64,000 bases of DNA from UBA11403 sp963784615 (GTDB taxonomy: Bacteria > Pseudomonadota > Gammaproteobacteria > Legionellales > Legionellaceae), in the NCBI GenBank assembly GCA_963784615.1, contig CAWASG010000001.1, forward strand, positions 1,426,001-1,490,000, written 5' to 3'. The notes beneath the pieces are model-generated. The model was not told the DNA's origin and searched no databases. It saw nothing but the letters and a program-made list of their open reading frames with translations. Shown piece after piece: positions 55,960 to 64,000 of this stretch. Numbering within the stretch: the first letter of the stretch is position 1; every line of letters starts with the position of its first letter. The translations under genes and the position numbers were made by a program.

Positions 55960-56886
55960 TTAATTAAACGATGAAGACAGCAACCGTTTTGCTTTCAGCT
56001 CTGTAGGTGAGAGCCATTCGCCTAGGCCAATAAATTGATCGTTGTTGTCGTAAAGTCGTACCACATTCATTAAAAATGAGCCCGAATCAAGCATGACGCT
56101 CTGTCCATGACGAAGTTTCTCGGAATGCTCTGCTGTTAATGACACACGCTCAATATGTTCTATGGCTCGCTCTAGAGGTAATAGTAAGTCGCGGCGTTCT
56201 TCGAGAGTTAAGCGCTCTAATTCCTCAACGGTCAGCATCGCGTCTGTATCAAATCCTGCAGTGTAAAGACGGTGTAGCTGGGTCACATGGGCGCCGACGC
56301 CTAGACGGTCGCCGATATCTTCTACCAGGTTGCGAATATAGCTGCCCTTACTGCATCTAACCGTCAACTGAAACTGCCTGCCATCAAATTGATTGAGTTC
56401 CATATCGTAGATGGTAATATCTCGCGCTTGTCGCTCAATCTCAATGCCTTTGCGGGCATATTGATACAACGGTGTGCCTTGATGCTTCAAGGCAGAAAAC
56501 ATGGATGGGACTTGCTTAATGCCGCCGGTGAATTCGGCTAGAACGTCGCGCAATTGCGCTTCGGTGATATCAAATTCTTCTACACATGAAATGACTGCAC
56601 CCATAGCGTCGGCTGTATTGGTTTTAATCCCCAGAAGGCCCGTCGTTGTATAAGATTTATCCGCATCAAGTAAATATTGCGAGACTTTCGTCGCTTCACC
56701 AAAACAGATCGGCAACATGCCCGTCGCCATCGGATCAAGACTGCCTGTATGACCCGCCTTTTTAGCGCCTACAAGAAATTTCACGCGCTGCAGAACAGCA
56801 TTGGAGGAAGGTCCACGGGCTTTATCAATTAACAAAATACCATCGATTTTGTCTTTAATACGAGGGCCGTCAGACTGATTCTTCAT
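55960..56886 (-). CDS. truB: tRNA pseudouridine-55 synthase
   Basis: Makes pseudouridine 55 in the T-loop of tRNAs. 308 residues from ATG 56886. The catalytic Asp is in GHTGSLDPMATGMLPI; DGILLIDKARGPSSNAVLQ and RCSKGSYIRNLVEDIG are also diagnostic. It overlaps the end of rbfA by 17 bp. In most gammaproteobacteria rpsO and pnp follow truB; here gene remnants follow instead. Confidence 0.96.
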   Translation of the reverse strand: MKNQSDGPRIKDKIDGILLIDKARGPSSNAVLQRVKFLVGAKKAGHTGSLDPMATGMLPICFGEATKVSQYLLDADKSYTTTGLLGIKTNTADAMGAVISCVEEFDITEAQLRDVLAEFTGGIKQVPSMFSALKHQGTPLYQYARKGIEIERQARDITIYDMELNQFDGRQFQLTVRCSKGSYIRNLVEDIGDRLGVGAHVTQLHRLYTAGFDTDAMLTVEELERLTLEERRDLLLPLERAIEHIERVSLTAEHSEKLRHGQSVMLDSGSFLMNVVRLYDNNDQFIGLGEWLSPTELKAKRLLSSSFN

Positions 56887-57241
56887 CGGACGCTTCAGGA
56901 GGATTAAGATCATCAATCAGGCGACTCAAGCGCTCACCATATTCAATGGAGGCATCGAAGATAAAGTGAAGCTGAGGGACAGTGCGCGTATCAATAGTAC
57001 GCGCTAACGCTGTGCGCAGATAACTTGCCGCAGCATTGAGAATCTTTGTCGATTGAACAGGGTCGCCATTGTATACGGTGAAATACACTTTGGCATGGCC
57101 CAAATCTTTAGTGACCTCAACCGACGAGATAGTAATCAAACTCGGCAGTCGAGGATCTTTGATTTCGGTGCGAATGATTTGCGCAAGTTTGCGCTGCATC
57201 ATTTCAGCAACGCGATCGGTTCGTGAATACGCGCTACTCAT
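56870..57241 (-). CDS. rbfA: Ribosome-binding factor A
   Basis: Late 30S assembly factor with a KH-like fold. 123 residues: RTDRVAEMMQRKLAQIIRTE, SVEVTKDLGHAKVYFTVYNG and LRTALARTIDTRTVPQLHFI are the family core. The start overlaps the infB stop as ATGA; the C-terminus overlaps truB. Confidence 0.96.
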   Translation of the reverse strand: MSSAYSRTDRVAEMMQRKLAQIIRTEIKDPRLPSLITISSVEVTKDLGHAKVYFTVYNGDPVQSTKILNAAASYLRTALARTIDTRTVPQLHFIFDASIEYGERLSRLIDDLNPPEASDEESV

Positions 57242-59826
57242 AACTCTCGCTTGATTTCGATGGTTTCAAAGACTTCAATCAAGTCACCTGGTTTAATGTC
57301 GTTGTAATTTTTCACGCCAACACCGCACTCAATACCTTGTCGAACTTCAATCACATCATCTTTAAATCGACGCAATGACTCGAGCGTTCCTTCATAGATT
57401 ACGACGTTATCTCGTAATACACGAATCGGATTATTTCGCTTCACAACACCTTCAACAACCATACATCCGGCAATTGAACCCAACTTCGGCGAGCGGAAGA
57501 CATCACGAACTTCTGCAATTCCGACAATTTCTTCTCTGAATTGCGGAGCAAGCATGCCAGATAGAGCGCTTTTCACCTGATCGACGATATCGTAAATGAC
57601 ACTGTAGTATTTCAATGAAACATTTTCTTGCTCTACAAGACGCTTCGCACCGGCATCGGCCCGCACATTAAATCCGATTAACAAGGCATTAGACGCAATC
57701 GCCAAATGCACATCAGACTCCGTGATACCGCCTACACCGCTGGCAATGACTTGTACGTTAATTTCATCGTTCGATAATTTAACCATGGCATCAGAAATAG
57801 CTTCGACGGAACCTTGCATATCTGCTTTTATTACCAGATTTAAAGATTTCAAATTGGCAACTGTCATATTTTCAACAATACCTTCAAGCGAAGTTTTTTG
57901 TCGGCGAGCCAACTTCACATCGCGGAACTTGCCTTGTCTAAATAAAGCGACTTCTCGTGCTTTTTTCTCATCAGGAACAACAATGGCTTCATCTCCAGCA
58001 TGAGGCGGCGCTGATAAGCCAATAACCTCAACCGGGATCGATGGCCCAGCAGAATCTACCAAGTCGCCATTATCGGCAACTAGTGCTCTAATCCGTCCAT
58101 ACTGCAAACCTGCAAGTAGAATATCACCGCGTCGTAAGGTGCCTGACTGAATGAGAATGGTGGCCACAGGACCGCGACCTTTATCCAGTCGTGACTCAAT
58201 CACAACGCCTTTTGCGGCGCCGTCAGTATGTGCGGTGAGCTCTAATACTTCTGCTTGTAACAAGATGGCATCCAGTAATGCGTCGATGCCCTCACCCGTT
58301 TTAGCGGAAATATTCACAAACATTGTGTCCCCGCCCCAAGGCTCTGGCACAACGTCGTATGTGGTTAACTCATTCATGACGCGATCAGGATCTGCACCCG
58401 GTTTATCCATTTTATTAACGGCAACAATCATTGGCACTTTAGCTGCTTTTGCGTGTTGAATCGCTTCTATCGTTTGTGGTTTAACACCATCATCCCCGGC
58501 AACAATCAACACAACGATATCTGTCGCCTGAGCACCACGCGCACGCATCGCTGTAAATGCCGCGTGTCCTGGGGTATCCAAAAAGGTGATGTCACCTTTA
58601 GGTGTGCTAACGTGGTAAGCACCGATATGCTGCGTTATTCCACCCGCTTCACCGGCGGCTACTTTAGTTGTTCGAATATAATCCAGGAGTGACGTTTTAC
58701 CATGATCAACGTGCCCCATAATCGTTACAACGGGTGCGCGTGACTGAATATCAATCCCTTCCGTTATTGTTCGATCCAGCGTGTGTTCAATCGCATCTTC
58801 TTTTAATATGCGAGCAGTATGTCCCATCTCTTCAACGACGATAATAGCTGTTTCCTGATCGATCACTTGGTTAATCGTTGCCATTGCACCAAGCCCCATC
58901 ATCACTTTAATGACGGCAGCCGCTTTCACAGACATCTGGTTAGCAAGATCCGCGACTGTAATGGTTTCAGGAATATGAACTTCTCGAACCACAGGAGCGG
59001 TTGGTCTAGCAAAACCATGGGTTAATGACTCTTCTGCTTCACGATACTTTTCAGATTTCTCAGAGGAACGACGTCTTTTTCCACGGCGTTTATGTTCGAG
59101 CTCATTATCATCACTGGAGCTGATATAGACTGGCTGGTGTTTAGATCGTTTTTTGGCCTTTTTCGGATCCGGCTTACCTTCACTTTCAGGCTCATTTTGT
59201 TTGGTTACATGCTTTTTCTTTGCATGTTTATCGGCGTCTGCTTTATCGACTGGGCGCGCTGCTGTGGTCGCTTCTACAGATGAAGGCGTTGGAGCGTCTG
59301 ATAATTCTGACGCAATCGCCTCAGACGGAGGATTTGAAGTATCGCTAATCGTGACGGTCTCTTCATTCAATGGTAAATCAGCCTCGGAAGACGTCGCGTC
59401 CAAGTTAGTTTCCACTGGAATATCAATGTGCTCTTGTAACATTTCAGCAACGTGTTCTTCATGGGCATCGAGCGTGGAAACTTCATCAGTTTCGTTAAGC
59501 AAAATCTCTTGCTCAGTTGGTTCGTCTTGTTTCACATAAACACGTTTTTTCCGCACTTCAATATTAACTTTTTTACCGCCATGCGCATCGTGTCCAAGAG
59601 TAACCTGAGACACACTCTTTCGCTGAAGTGTTATGCGAGCAGGCATGAGACGAGTCTCTTTATTACCGCCCGTTTTCAAATGATTCAGCAAAAGACGTTT
59701 TTGATCTTCATTAACGGTTTGCGTTTCATCTTTAATTGATAAACCAGCTTCTTGTAACTGAGTCAATAGGCGCTCAACAGGTATCCCAACAACATGGGCC
59801 AACTGTTTAACCGTCACATCCACCAT
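57238..59826 (-). CDS. infB: Translation initiation factor IF-2
   Basis: GTPase that places fMet-tRNA on the ribosome. 862 residues. The N-terminal domain starts VTVKQLAHVVGIPVERLLTQ, followed by a long acidic and Lys-rich linker (about 90-280) with low complexity. The G-domain motifs are GHVDHGKTSLLDYIR, DTPGHAAF and NKMDKPGAD; the C-terminal part ends VKNYNDIKPGDLIEVFE. It lies between nusA and rbfA in the conserved operon. Several long antisense frames in the linker region are shadows. Confidence 0.97.
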   Translation of the reverse strand: MVDVTVKQLAHVVGIPVERLLTQLQEAGLSIKDETQTVNEDQKRLLLNHLKTGGNKETRLMPARITLQRKSVSQVTLGHDAHGGKKVNIEVRKKRVYVKQDEPTEQEILLNETDEVSTLDAHEEHVAEMLQEHIDIPVETNLDATSSEADLPLNEETVTISDTSNPPSEAIASELSDAPTPSSVEATTAARPVDKADADKHAKKKHVTKQNEPESEGKPDPKKAKKRSKHQPVYISSSDDNELEHKRRGKRRRSSEKSEKYREAEESLTHGFARPTAPVVREVHIPETITVADLANQMSVKAAAVIKVMMGLGAMATINQVIDQETAIIVVEEMGHTARILKEDAIEHTLDRTITEGIDIQSRAPVVTIMGHVDHGKTSLLDYIRTTKVAAGEAGGITQHIGAYHVSTPKGDITFLDTPGHAAFTAMRARGAQATDIVVLIVAGDDGVKPQTIEAIQHAKAAKVPMIVAVNKMDKPGADPDRVMNELTTYDVVPEPWGGDTMFVNISAKTGEGIDALLDAILLQAEVLELTAHTDGAAKGVVIESRLDKGRGPVATILIQSGTLRRGDILLAGLQYGRIRALVADNGDLVDSAGPSIPVEVIGLSAPPHAGDEAIVVPDEKKAREVALFRQGKFRDVKLARRQKTSLEGIVENMTVANLKSLNLVIKADMQGSVEAISDAMVKLSNDEINVQVIASGVGGITESDVHLAIASNALLIGFNVRADAGAKRLVEQENVSLKYYSVIYDIVDQVKSALSGMLAPQFREEIVGIAEVRDVFRSPKLGSIAGCMVVEGVVKRNNPIRVLRDNVVIYEGTLESLRRFKDDVIEVRQGIECGVGVKNYNDIKPGDLIEVFETIEIKREL

Positions 59827-59839
59827 AATGTATTCCTCT

Positions 59840-61321
59840 TTATTCGCTATCGGTTGTGAACCAAGGCTCTCGCGCTTTCATGATCAATGCGCCTGCTTTT
59901 TCTTGAGTCATTTCGGCAATATCCAACAATTCATCAACAGAACTCTCTGCCAGCTCTTCCATCGTTGCAATGCCAACACGGGCTAACTGATTAGCCATGT
60001 CTTCGGTCATTCCTTCCATGTTAAGTAATGTTTCATCCGGCTCTCTACTACCTAATGACAATGCTTGAGTTAACAATGTATCGTTCGCACGATTACGTAA
60101 CTCTTCAACAATATCTTCATCAAATGACTCAATGGATAGCAATTCCACCTTCGGCACATAAGCAATTTCTTCCAAGGATGAAAAACCGCTAGCAACAAGG
60201 ATCTGGGCAATTTCTTCGTCAACTTCCAAAGCATTTATAAACAGCTGAACGGTTTTGAATGACTCTTCCTGGCTTTTATTCTCAAACTCTTCTACGGTCA
60301 TGACATTTAAAGTCCAACCGGTTAATTGACTTGCAAGACGAACATTCTGACCATTTCGACCAATGGCTTGTGACAGTTGTTCTTTATTAACGGCCAAATC
60401 CATCGTTCGTGTATCTTCATCAACAACAATAGAAGTAATCTCTGCAGGAGCCATTGCATTGATAACCAATTGAGCAGGATTATCATCCCATAGAATGATA
60501 TCAACTCTCTCCCCGCCTAATTCACTTGACACCGCCTGAACGCGCGCACCGCGCATCCCAACACATGCCCCGATCGGATCAATTCGACCATCATTGGTTT
60601 TAACAGCAATTTTAGCGCGGTTACCGGGCTCACGGGCAGCGGCTTTAATTTGAATAATGTTTTCGCCGATTTCCGGAACTTCAATTCGAAATAATTCGAT
60701 CAACATTTCATTTCGTGAGCGGCTGACCAGGAGTTGTGGGCCTCTTGATTGGCTGACAATCTCATACAAATAGGCGCGGACACGATCATTCGTTCGAAAC
60801 ATTTCTTGCGGAAGGGTTTCATTGCGAGGCATAAATGCTTCAGCTTTACCACCCAGGTCAATAATGATATTGTCACGTGTTACTTTTTTGACAGTTCCAT
60901 AAATTAACTGCCCAAGCTTGCTTTTGTATTGTTCAACAACTAAATCTCGCTCTGCTTCACGAATTTTTTGCATAATAACTTGTCGTGCACTTTGCGCCGA
61001 AATTCTTCCAAATTCGACAGAAGGAATCGACTCTTCAATTCGAGAACCAATTTCCAATTCAGGCGAGCGCTCTTGGGCCTGAGCCAGTGTCAACTCACGA
61101 TCTGGATATTCGAGAAGGTCATCTTCAACAACGTCCCAAAAACGAAACGTTTCATACTCGCCGGTCCTTGAATCAAGCGAGACCCGAATACCATACTCCA
61201 TCCCTGAGAGTTTACGTGTTGCTGACTCTAATGCGGCTTGAATGGCCTCTAAAACAACGGCTTTGCTAACACCCTTTTCATTTGATAACGCTTCAGCAAC
61301 TAACAACAATTCTTTGCTCAT
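59840..61321 (-). CDS. nusA: Transcription factor NusA
   Basis: Controls pausing, termination and antitermination by RNA polymerase. 493 residues: N-terminal domain, S1 (YGTVKKVTRDNIIIDLGGKA), two KH domains (PIGACVGMRGARVQAVSSEL; AIGRNGQNVRLASQLTGW), and two acidic C-terminal repeats (LVASGFSSLEEIAYVP; LARVGIATMEELAE), as in gammaproteobacteria. It follows rimP by 9 bp. Confidence 0.97.
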   Translation of the reverse strand: MSKELLLVAEALSNEKGVSKAVVLEAIQAALESATRKLSGMEYGIRVSLDSRTGEYETFRFWDVVEDDLLEYPDRELTLAQAQERSPELEIGSRIEESIPSVEFGRISAQSARQVIMQKIREAERDLVVEQYKSKLGQLIYGTVKKVTRDNIIIDLGGKAEAFMPRNETLPQEMFRTNDRVRAYLYEIVSQSRGPQLLVSRSRNEMLIELFRIEVPEIGENIIQIKAAAREPGNRAKIAVKTNDGRIDPIGACVGMRGARVQAVSSELGGERVDIILWDDNPAQLVINAMAPAEITSIVVDEDTRTMDLAVNKEQLSQAIGRNGQNVRLASQLTGWTLNVMTVEEFENKSQEESFKTVQLFINALEVDEEIAQILVASGFSSLEEIAYVPKVELLSIESFDEDIVEELRNRANDTLLTQALSLGSREPDETLLNMEGMTEDMANQLARVGIATMEELAESSVDELLDIAEMTQEKAGALIMKAREPWFTTDSE

Positions 61322-61330
61322 GGCATGTCC

Positions 61331-61774
61331 TCACTCAACTAAATTAGCTTTTACTATGTTGGATACGGGAAAATGTTTTTCTGCATCATCGATATGAAGA
61401 ACCAGTTCGGCTTCATCTGCAGAAACGATAGTGCCTACGTATTTTCGCTTACCTTCAAACGGTTGATATAATTTAATCTGTACTGTATTTCCAATATAAC
61501 GCTGATATTGCCAGCTATAAAATAACGGTCGAGGAACCCCGGGGGATGAAACCTCTAAGGAATAATGACTGGTAATGGGATCTTCAACATCCAGTATAGC
61601 ACTCACTTCATGGCTGACCTGTTGACAGTCTTCAACACCTATACCCTCTGCTTTATCAATATAGAGCCTTAATACAGAGTGTTTGCCTTGGGCCAAATAC
61701 TCACAGCCCCACAGTTCATAACCCATATCTTCAATCAACGGCTTCAGCAACTGCTCTATCTTATCTTCTACCAT
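61331..61774 (-). CDS. rimP: Ribosome maturation factor RimP
   Basis: 30S assembly factor. 147 residues from ATG 61774; the longer frame to 61861 is rejected because MVEDKIEQLLKPLIEDMGYE matches the family start. YLAQGKHSVLRLYIDKAEGI, VSAILDVEDPITSHYSLEVS and SPGVPRPLF are typical. It opens the rimP-nusA-infB-rbfA-truB block, just after tRNA-fMet as in E. coli. Confidence 0.95.
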   Translation of the reverse strand: MVEDKIEQLLKPLIEDMGYELWGCEYLAQGKHSVLRLYIDKAEGIGVEDCQQVSHEVSAILDVEDPITSHYSLEVSSPGVPRPLFYSWQYQRYIGNTVQIKLYQPFEGKRKYVGTIVSADEAELVLHIDDAEKHFPVSNIVKANLVE

Positions 61775-61845
61775 GGTGAACCTAATTTGAATTGATGTCG
61801 CATCGAGAGGCTTGTCGACAATTCTACTGTCCTGGACGGAGCCCA

Positions 61846-61871
61846 TAATAAAAAACCCCATAAATGGGGTT
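61846..61871 (-). terminator. Rho-independent terminator between tRNA-fMet and rimP
   Basis: On the minus strand AACCCCAT, loop TT, ATGGGGTT, then TTTTATTAT. It starts 10 nt after the tRNA CCA end. The tRNA transcript should mostly stop here, with some reading through into rimP, as known for the E. coli metY operon. Confidence 0.85.
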
Positions 61872-61880
61872 CTAAAAAAG

Positions 61881-61957
<77 letters not shown>

Positions 61958-61970
61958 TCGACTGATATGC

Positions 61971-61999
61971 ATTATACGAGATACTATCTTGCGAATCAA
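61971..61999 (-). promoter_or_regulatory. Sigma-70 promoter of tRNA-fMet
   Basis: TTGATT (61999-61994), 17-bp spacer, TATAAT (61976-61971), with the tRNA 5' end 13 nt further on. A near-consensus promoter, as expected for a stable RNA. Confidence 0.82.
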
Positions 62000-62017
62000 G
62001 CGGTTTTTTTAAGAATA

Positions 62018-62302
62018 TTAATTTTCACGACTGCCGACGTATTTATCATCAAAATATCGACGTAATTTAGTGCGCAATGTACCACGACTTATTCCAAGCA
62101 TACTTGCAGCGCGTGACTGATTGTACTTGCAATGTTCCATCACAGCTCGAAACAGCGGCGTTTCAATTTCTTCAAGTACAAACGTATATAAATCAACAGG
62201 ATCAGTGCCCTTAAGTTCAGAAAAATATTTTTGAACTGATTGCGTAACACTTACCGCAAGTGAAGTAATACTTTCTTTGGCTTCATTGCTTAAATTTGAC
62301 AT
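62018..62302 (-). CDS. fis: Fis-family nucleoid protein
   Basis: DNA-bending protein that activates stable-RNA promoters and shapes the nucleoid. 94 residues. The helix-turn-helix at the end, NQSRAASMLGISRGTLRTKL then RRYFDDKY, is close to E. coli Fis, as is VDLYTFVLEEIETPLFRAVM before it. AAGGAAGGG precedes the ATG. Legionella carries several Fis paralogues that act on virulence genes; which one this is cannot be told. No dusB gene is adjacent, unlike the enterobacterial fis operon. Confidence 0.93.
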   Translation of the reverse strand: MSNLSNEAKESITSLAVSVTQSVQKYFSELKGTDPVDLYTFVLEEIETPLFRAVMEHCKYNQSRAASMLGISRGTLRTKLRRYFDDKYVGSREN

Positions 62303-62432
62303 TATAAACCCTTCCTTCTTTGTAAAAAAATAGTATTTTATCGTACGCCTCTACAAACATGACTTTACTGATAAAACAATTTAGTTTCGAGCTATTGATG
62401 CCCTACGATTAAGTATTGAAAAATACCGAATC

Positions 62433-62534
62433 GTAGGTTGGGTTGAGGCGGGTAAGCTGAAGCCCAACAAAACCATCCATGTTGGGCCTCGGCTTGCCAG
62501 CCTCACCCCAACCTACGTGCTCAACCCAACCTAC
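62433..62534. repeat. R1 palindromic repeat, copy i
   Basis: GTAGGTTGGGTTGAGGCGGG and AAGCTGAAGCCCAACA, centre AAACCATCCATG, then GGGCCTCGGCTTGCCAGCCT with a few changes, plus an outer CACCCCAACCTACGTGC-like unit and a second CAACCCAACCTAC. The arms have drifted more than in copy g, so this is an older copy. It lies between fis and the YdgA-like gene. Confidence 0.85.
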
Positions 62535-62611
62535 GCGTATCACAAATCTTTTCTCTTAACTTAATATACTGTGCGCAGTTTAGGAATAGCGCCAAAACTC
62601 CCCAACTTGAA

Positions 62612-64000
62612 TTATAATTTAAACGTACTTGGATCAAACGGCTGTCCATTTACGATAAATTTGCCTTGTGATAATTGAAACTCAATCACATAATTCGGGC
62701 CTTGTACATCCAACAATTTTGCCTCAACCAATGCGGACAGTTTCTTATCTGCCTCAGCCGCTGCCTGTTTCGCCATGTCGTCAGTCACGGTCACTTGAAC
62801 GTTTTTGCCGTCATTTTCTGCTACTGCAGGTGTGGCAGCGCCATTTGGCTCTGAAGCCGAAGCAACCTTATCAGGATGCGGCAGCATTTTTCCTTGCGGA
62901 GAGGTCTCTGCAGCTGCTTTTTGCTTAAGTGATTCGGTCAAAGCTCGCTTGACGATTTCGCTCGGAACTTGAAGCTTGCCATTCCCCTCAAGCGTTTGCA
63001 TAAGCTGGAATGGATTGACATTGTCTGATTTTGGCAGAGCAAGTGCAAAGTGACCATCGATATCGCCCTCTGGCACAGTCAATTTCAGTGTAGAAATTTC
63101 AAACGCTGCACCCTGGACAAATAACTTCGGCAGCACAGGTAGCATCGCAAATAGTGTTTGCTGACGTTGCGCGCCAGAAGTATGCTTCAGCGTATTGGCC
63201 TGTGCATTTAATTGAGCCAACACTTTAGCATCAAGATTTTTGATCGACAACTCAAGCAAGCCAGGGCCATATTGCTTATCATTGGCTTGTATTTTGTCAA
63301 AAGAGGTCTTGAAGCTTGATTCAAACAAACCCTTTGTTATTGTGCTTTCAGTGCGCGCCTTAAACTGATTTAGATCGAACAATGGCTTACCTTCTTGAGA
63401 AACAACCATAGATGGTAAAGAAACCCCTGCCTGACCAATAAACAATCCATCATCGGTTTTTTCAAGCGCATAGTCACTCGTCACCTCACGGACCTCACCA
63501 TTCATTTTATCTTTCACTACTTTAATGCCATCCAATGTGAATTGACCATTAAAATTTTTCAGATCTGATGAAACGCTCATATTGCCGTTCATACCTAACC
63601 AATCAACCTGACCGTTGCCCTCTTTAAAAACTAACTTAAAAGTAGGCACCGCAAGTTGAAAACTACTCTTATTAAGATAGTTTACAAACACGCTTAATTG
63701 GAATGTAGGTTGTGTTGATTGTGCGGCAAATTGAGTAGATATTTTTTCAGCCAGCTCTTTAGGTAAATTAAGCGTGCTATGCGCATAACCTAAACCAAAT
63801 AAAACGCCGGACTTACTGTAAATAATAGGACCATGAATAATATCAATGGGCACAGCGAGAGAATAATCTTGCGCGGGAGTAGTTTCCAACTTTCCGTCCG
63901 CATTAGTCTCAACTCGTTCTGGAATATGCACGTTCACGTCTAATGCAGCGGTAGAGTTAAACCAATGACGCTTATAATCCACAACAGTAACCGATACCCC
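62612..64000 (-). CDS. YdgA/DUF945-family protein (cut by window edge)
   Basis: Envelope protein of unclear role; E. coli YdgA is a periplasmic/inner-membrane protein linked to swarming. The frame is open across the right edge (GVSVTVVDYKRHWFNSTA), so the N-terminus with its signal or anchor is missing. The DUF945 features are the 'YKRxWFxSTA' block, IDIIHGPIIYSKSGVLFGLG and a mainly beta-strand body, with DGIKVVKDKMNGEVREVTSD and LDVQGPNYVIEFQLSQGKFI near the end. A Pro/Ala/Glu-rich linker occurs around 62830-62930. At least 463 residues are visible. Confidence 0.8.
   Translation of the reverse strand, partial: GVSVTVVDYKRHWFNSTAALDVNVHIPERVETNADGKLETTPAQDYSLAVPIDIIHGPIIYSKSGVLFGLGYAHSTLNLPKELAEKISTQFAAQSTQPTFQLSVFVNYLNKSSFQLAVPTFKLVFKEGNGQVDWLGMNGNMSVSSDLKNFNGQFTLDGIKVVKDKMNGEVREVTSDYALEKTDDGLFIGQAGVSLPSMVVSQEGKPLFDLNQFKARTESTITKGLFESSFKTSFDKIQANDKQYGPGLLELSIKNLDAKVLAQLNAQANTLKHTSGAQRQQTLFAMLPVLPKLFVQGAAFEISTLKLTVPEGDIDGHFALALPKSDNVNPFQLMQTLEGNGKLQVPSEIVKRALTESLKQKAAAETSPQGKMLPHPDKVASASEPNGAATPAVAENDGKNVQVTVTDDMAKQAAAEADKKLSALVEAKLLDVQGPNYVIEFQLSQGKFIVNGQPFDPSTFKL

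Noticed and set aside
58151..58459. Antisense frames within infB
   Set aside because: infB is certain on the other strand; Ser/Thr-rich antisense frames are expected there.

Overview
The window looks like a chromosome segment of a gammaproteobacterium of the order Legionellales (Legionella, Coxiella, Aquicella, Berkiella and relatives). The grounds are a LetA/GacA-type regulator next to uvrC, an IcmL/DotI-like protein, several large eukaryote-like or effector-like proteins, and ordinary gammaproteobacterial blocks such as hemA-prfA-prmC and tRNA-fMet-rimP-nusA-infB-rbfA-truB. Genus cannot be fixed from this window alone. Both ends cut genes: uvrC on the left and a YdgA/DUF945 protein on the right.

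Layout. 0-5.6 kb: uvrC, letA, a small secreted protein, an octamer tandem repeat, a membrane-anchored methyltransferase behind a possible leader peptide, phhA, bioC and comF. 5.7-9 kb: a V4R-PAS-GGDEF diguanylate cyclase, a small unknown and a LicD-family gene. 9-15.4 kb: hemA-prfA, prmC, a secreted subtilisin-like protease, dksA-ubiK. 15.8-26.9 kb: one gene for a 3,724-residue DUF3638-type P-loop protein, the most unusual protein here. 27-33.3 kb: a parDE toxin-antitoxin pair with a palindromic element inside parE, comM, pyrB, yqgF-yqgE and an MscS-type channel. 33.6-36.3 kb: a cold-shock protein, a deacetylase-hemH pair and a small HTH-like protein. 36.3-42.8 kb: accessory genes (DUF3298-like, IcmL-like, an 852-residue predicted effector, an FAD oxidoreductase). 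42.9-46.8 kb: tesA with divergent ybbA-ybbP. 46.9-51.4 kb: cytochrome oxidase assembly (surf1, ctaA, ctaB, sco) and a divergent small membrane/secreted pair. 51.9-56 kb: an AhpD-like gene, a coiled-coil membrane protein, a lipase-like protein and an ankyrin remnant. 56-62.3 kb: the translation/transcription operon, tRNA-fMet and fis.

The window is densely seeded with palindromic repeats. At least six kinds can be told apart: R1 (GTAGGTTGGG type, nine copies), R2 (CGTCGTTGCGAG type, six), R3 (CCGCGGCTTGTCCGCGG type, three), R4 (GTAGGGTGG type, wrapped around one R3), two elements sharing CTAGTACC/TTTTGACCGGTTG ends, and a 140-bp palindrome flanked by CTAG. Many abut stop or start codons, and some supply coding sequence. 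The clearest case is parE: the palindrome plus its target duplication adds exactly 48 codons in frame after codon 2. This recalls the Rickettsia palindromic elements, which also sit in frame inside genes, and is the strongest candidate here for something undescribed, together with the DUF3638 giant protein.

All calls come from reading the sequence and from memory of protein families. No database search or structure prediction was run.
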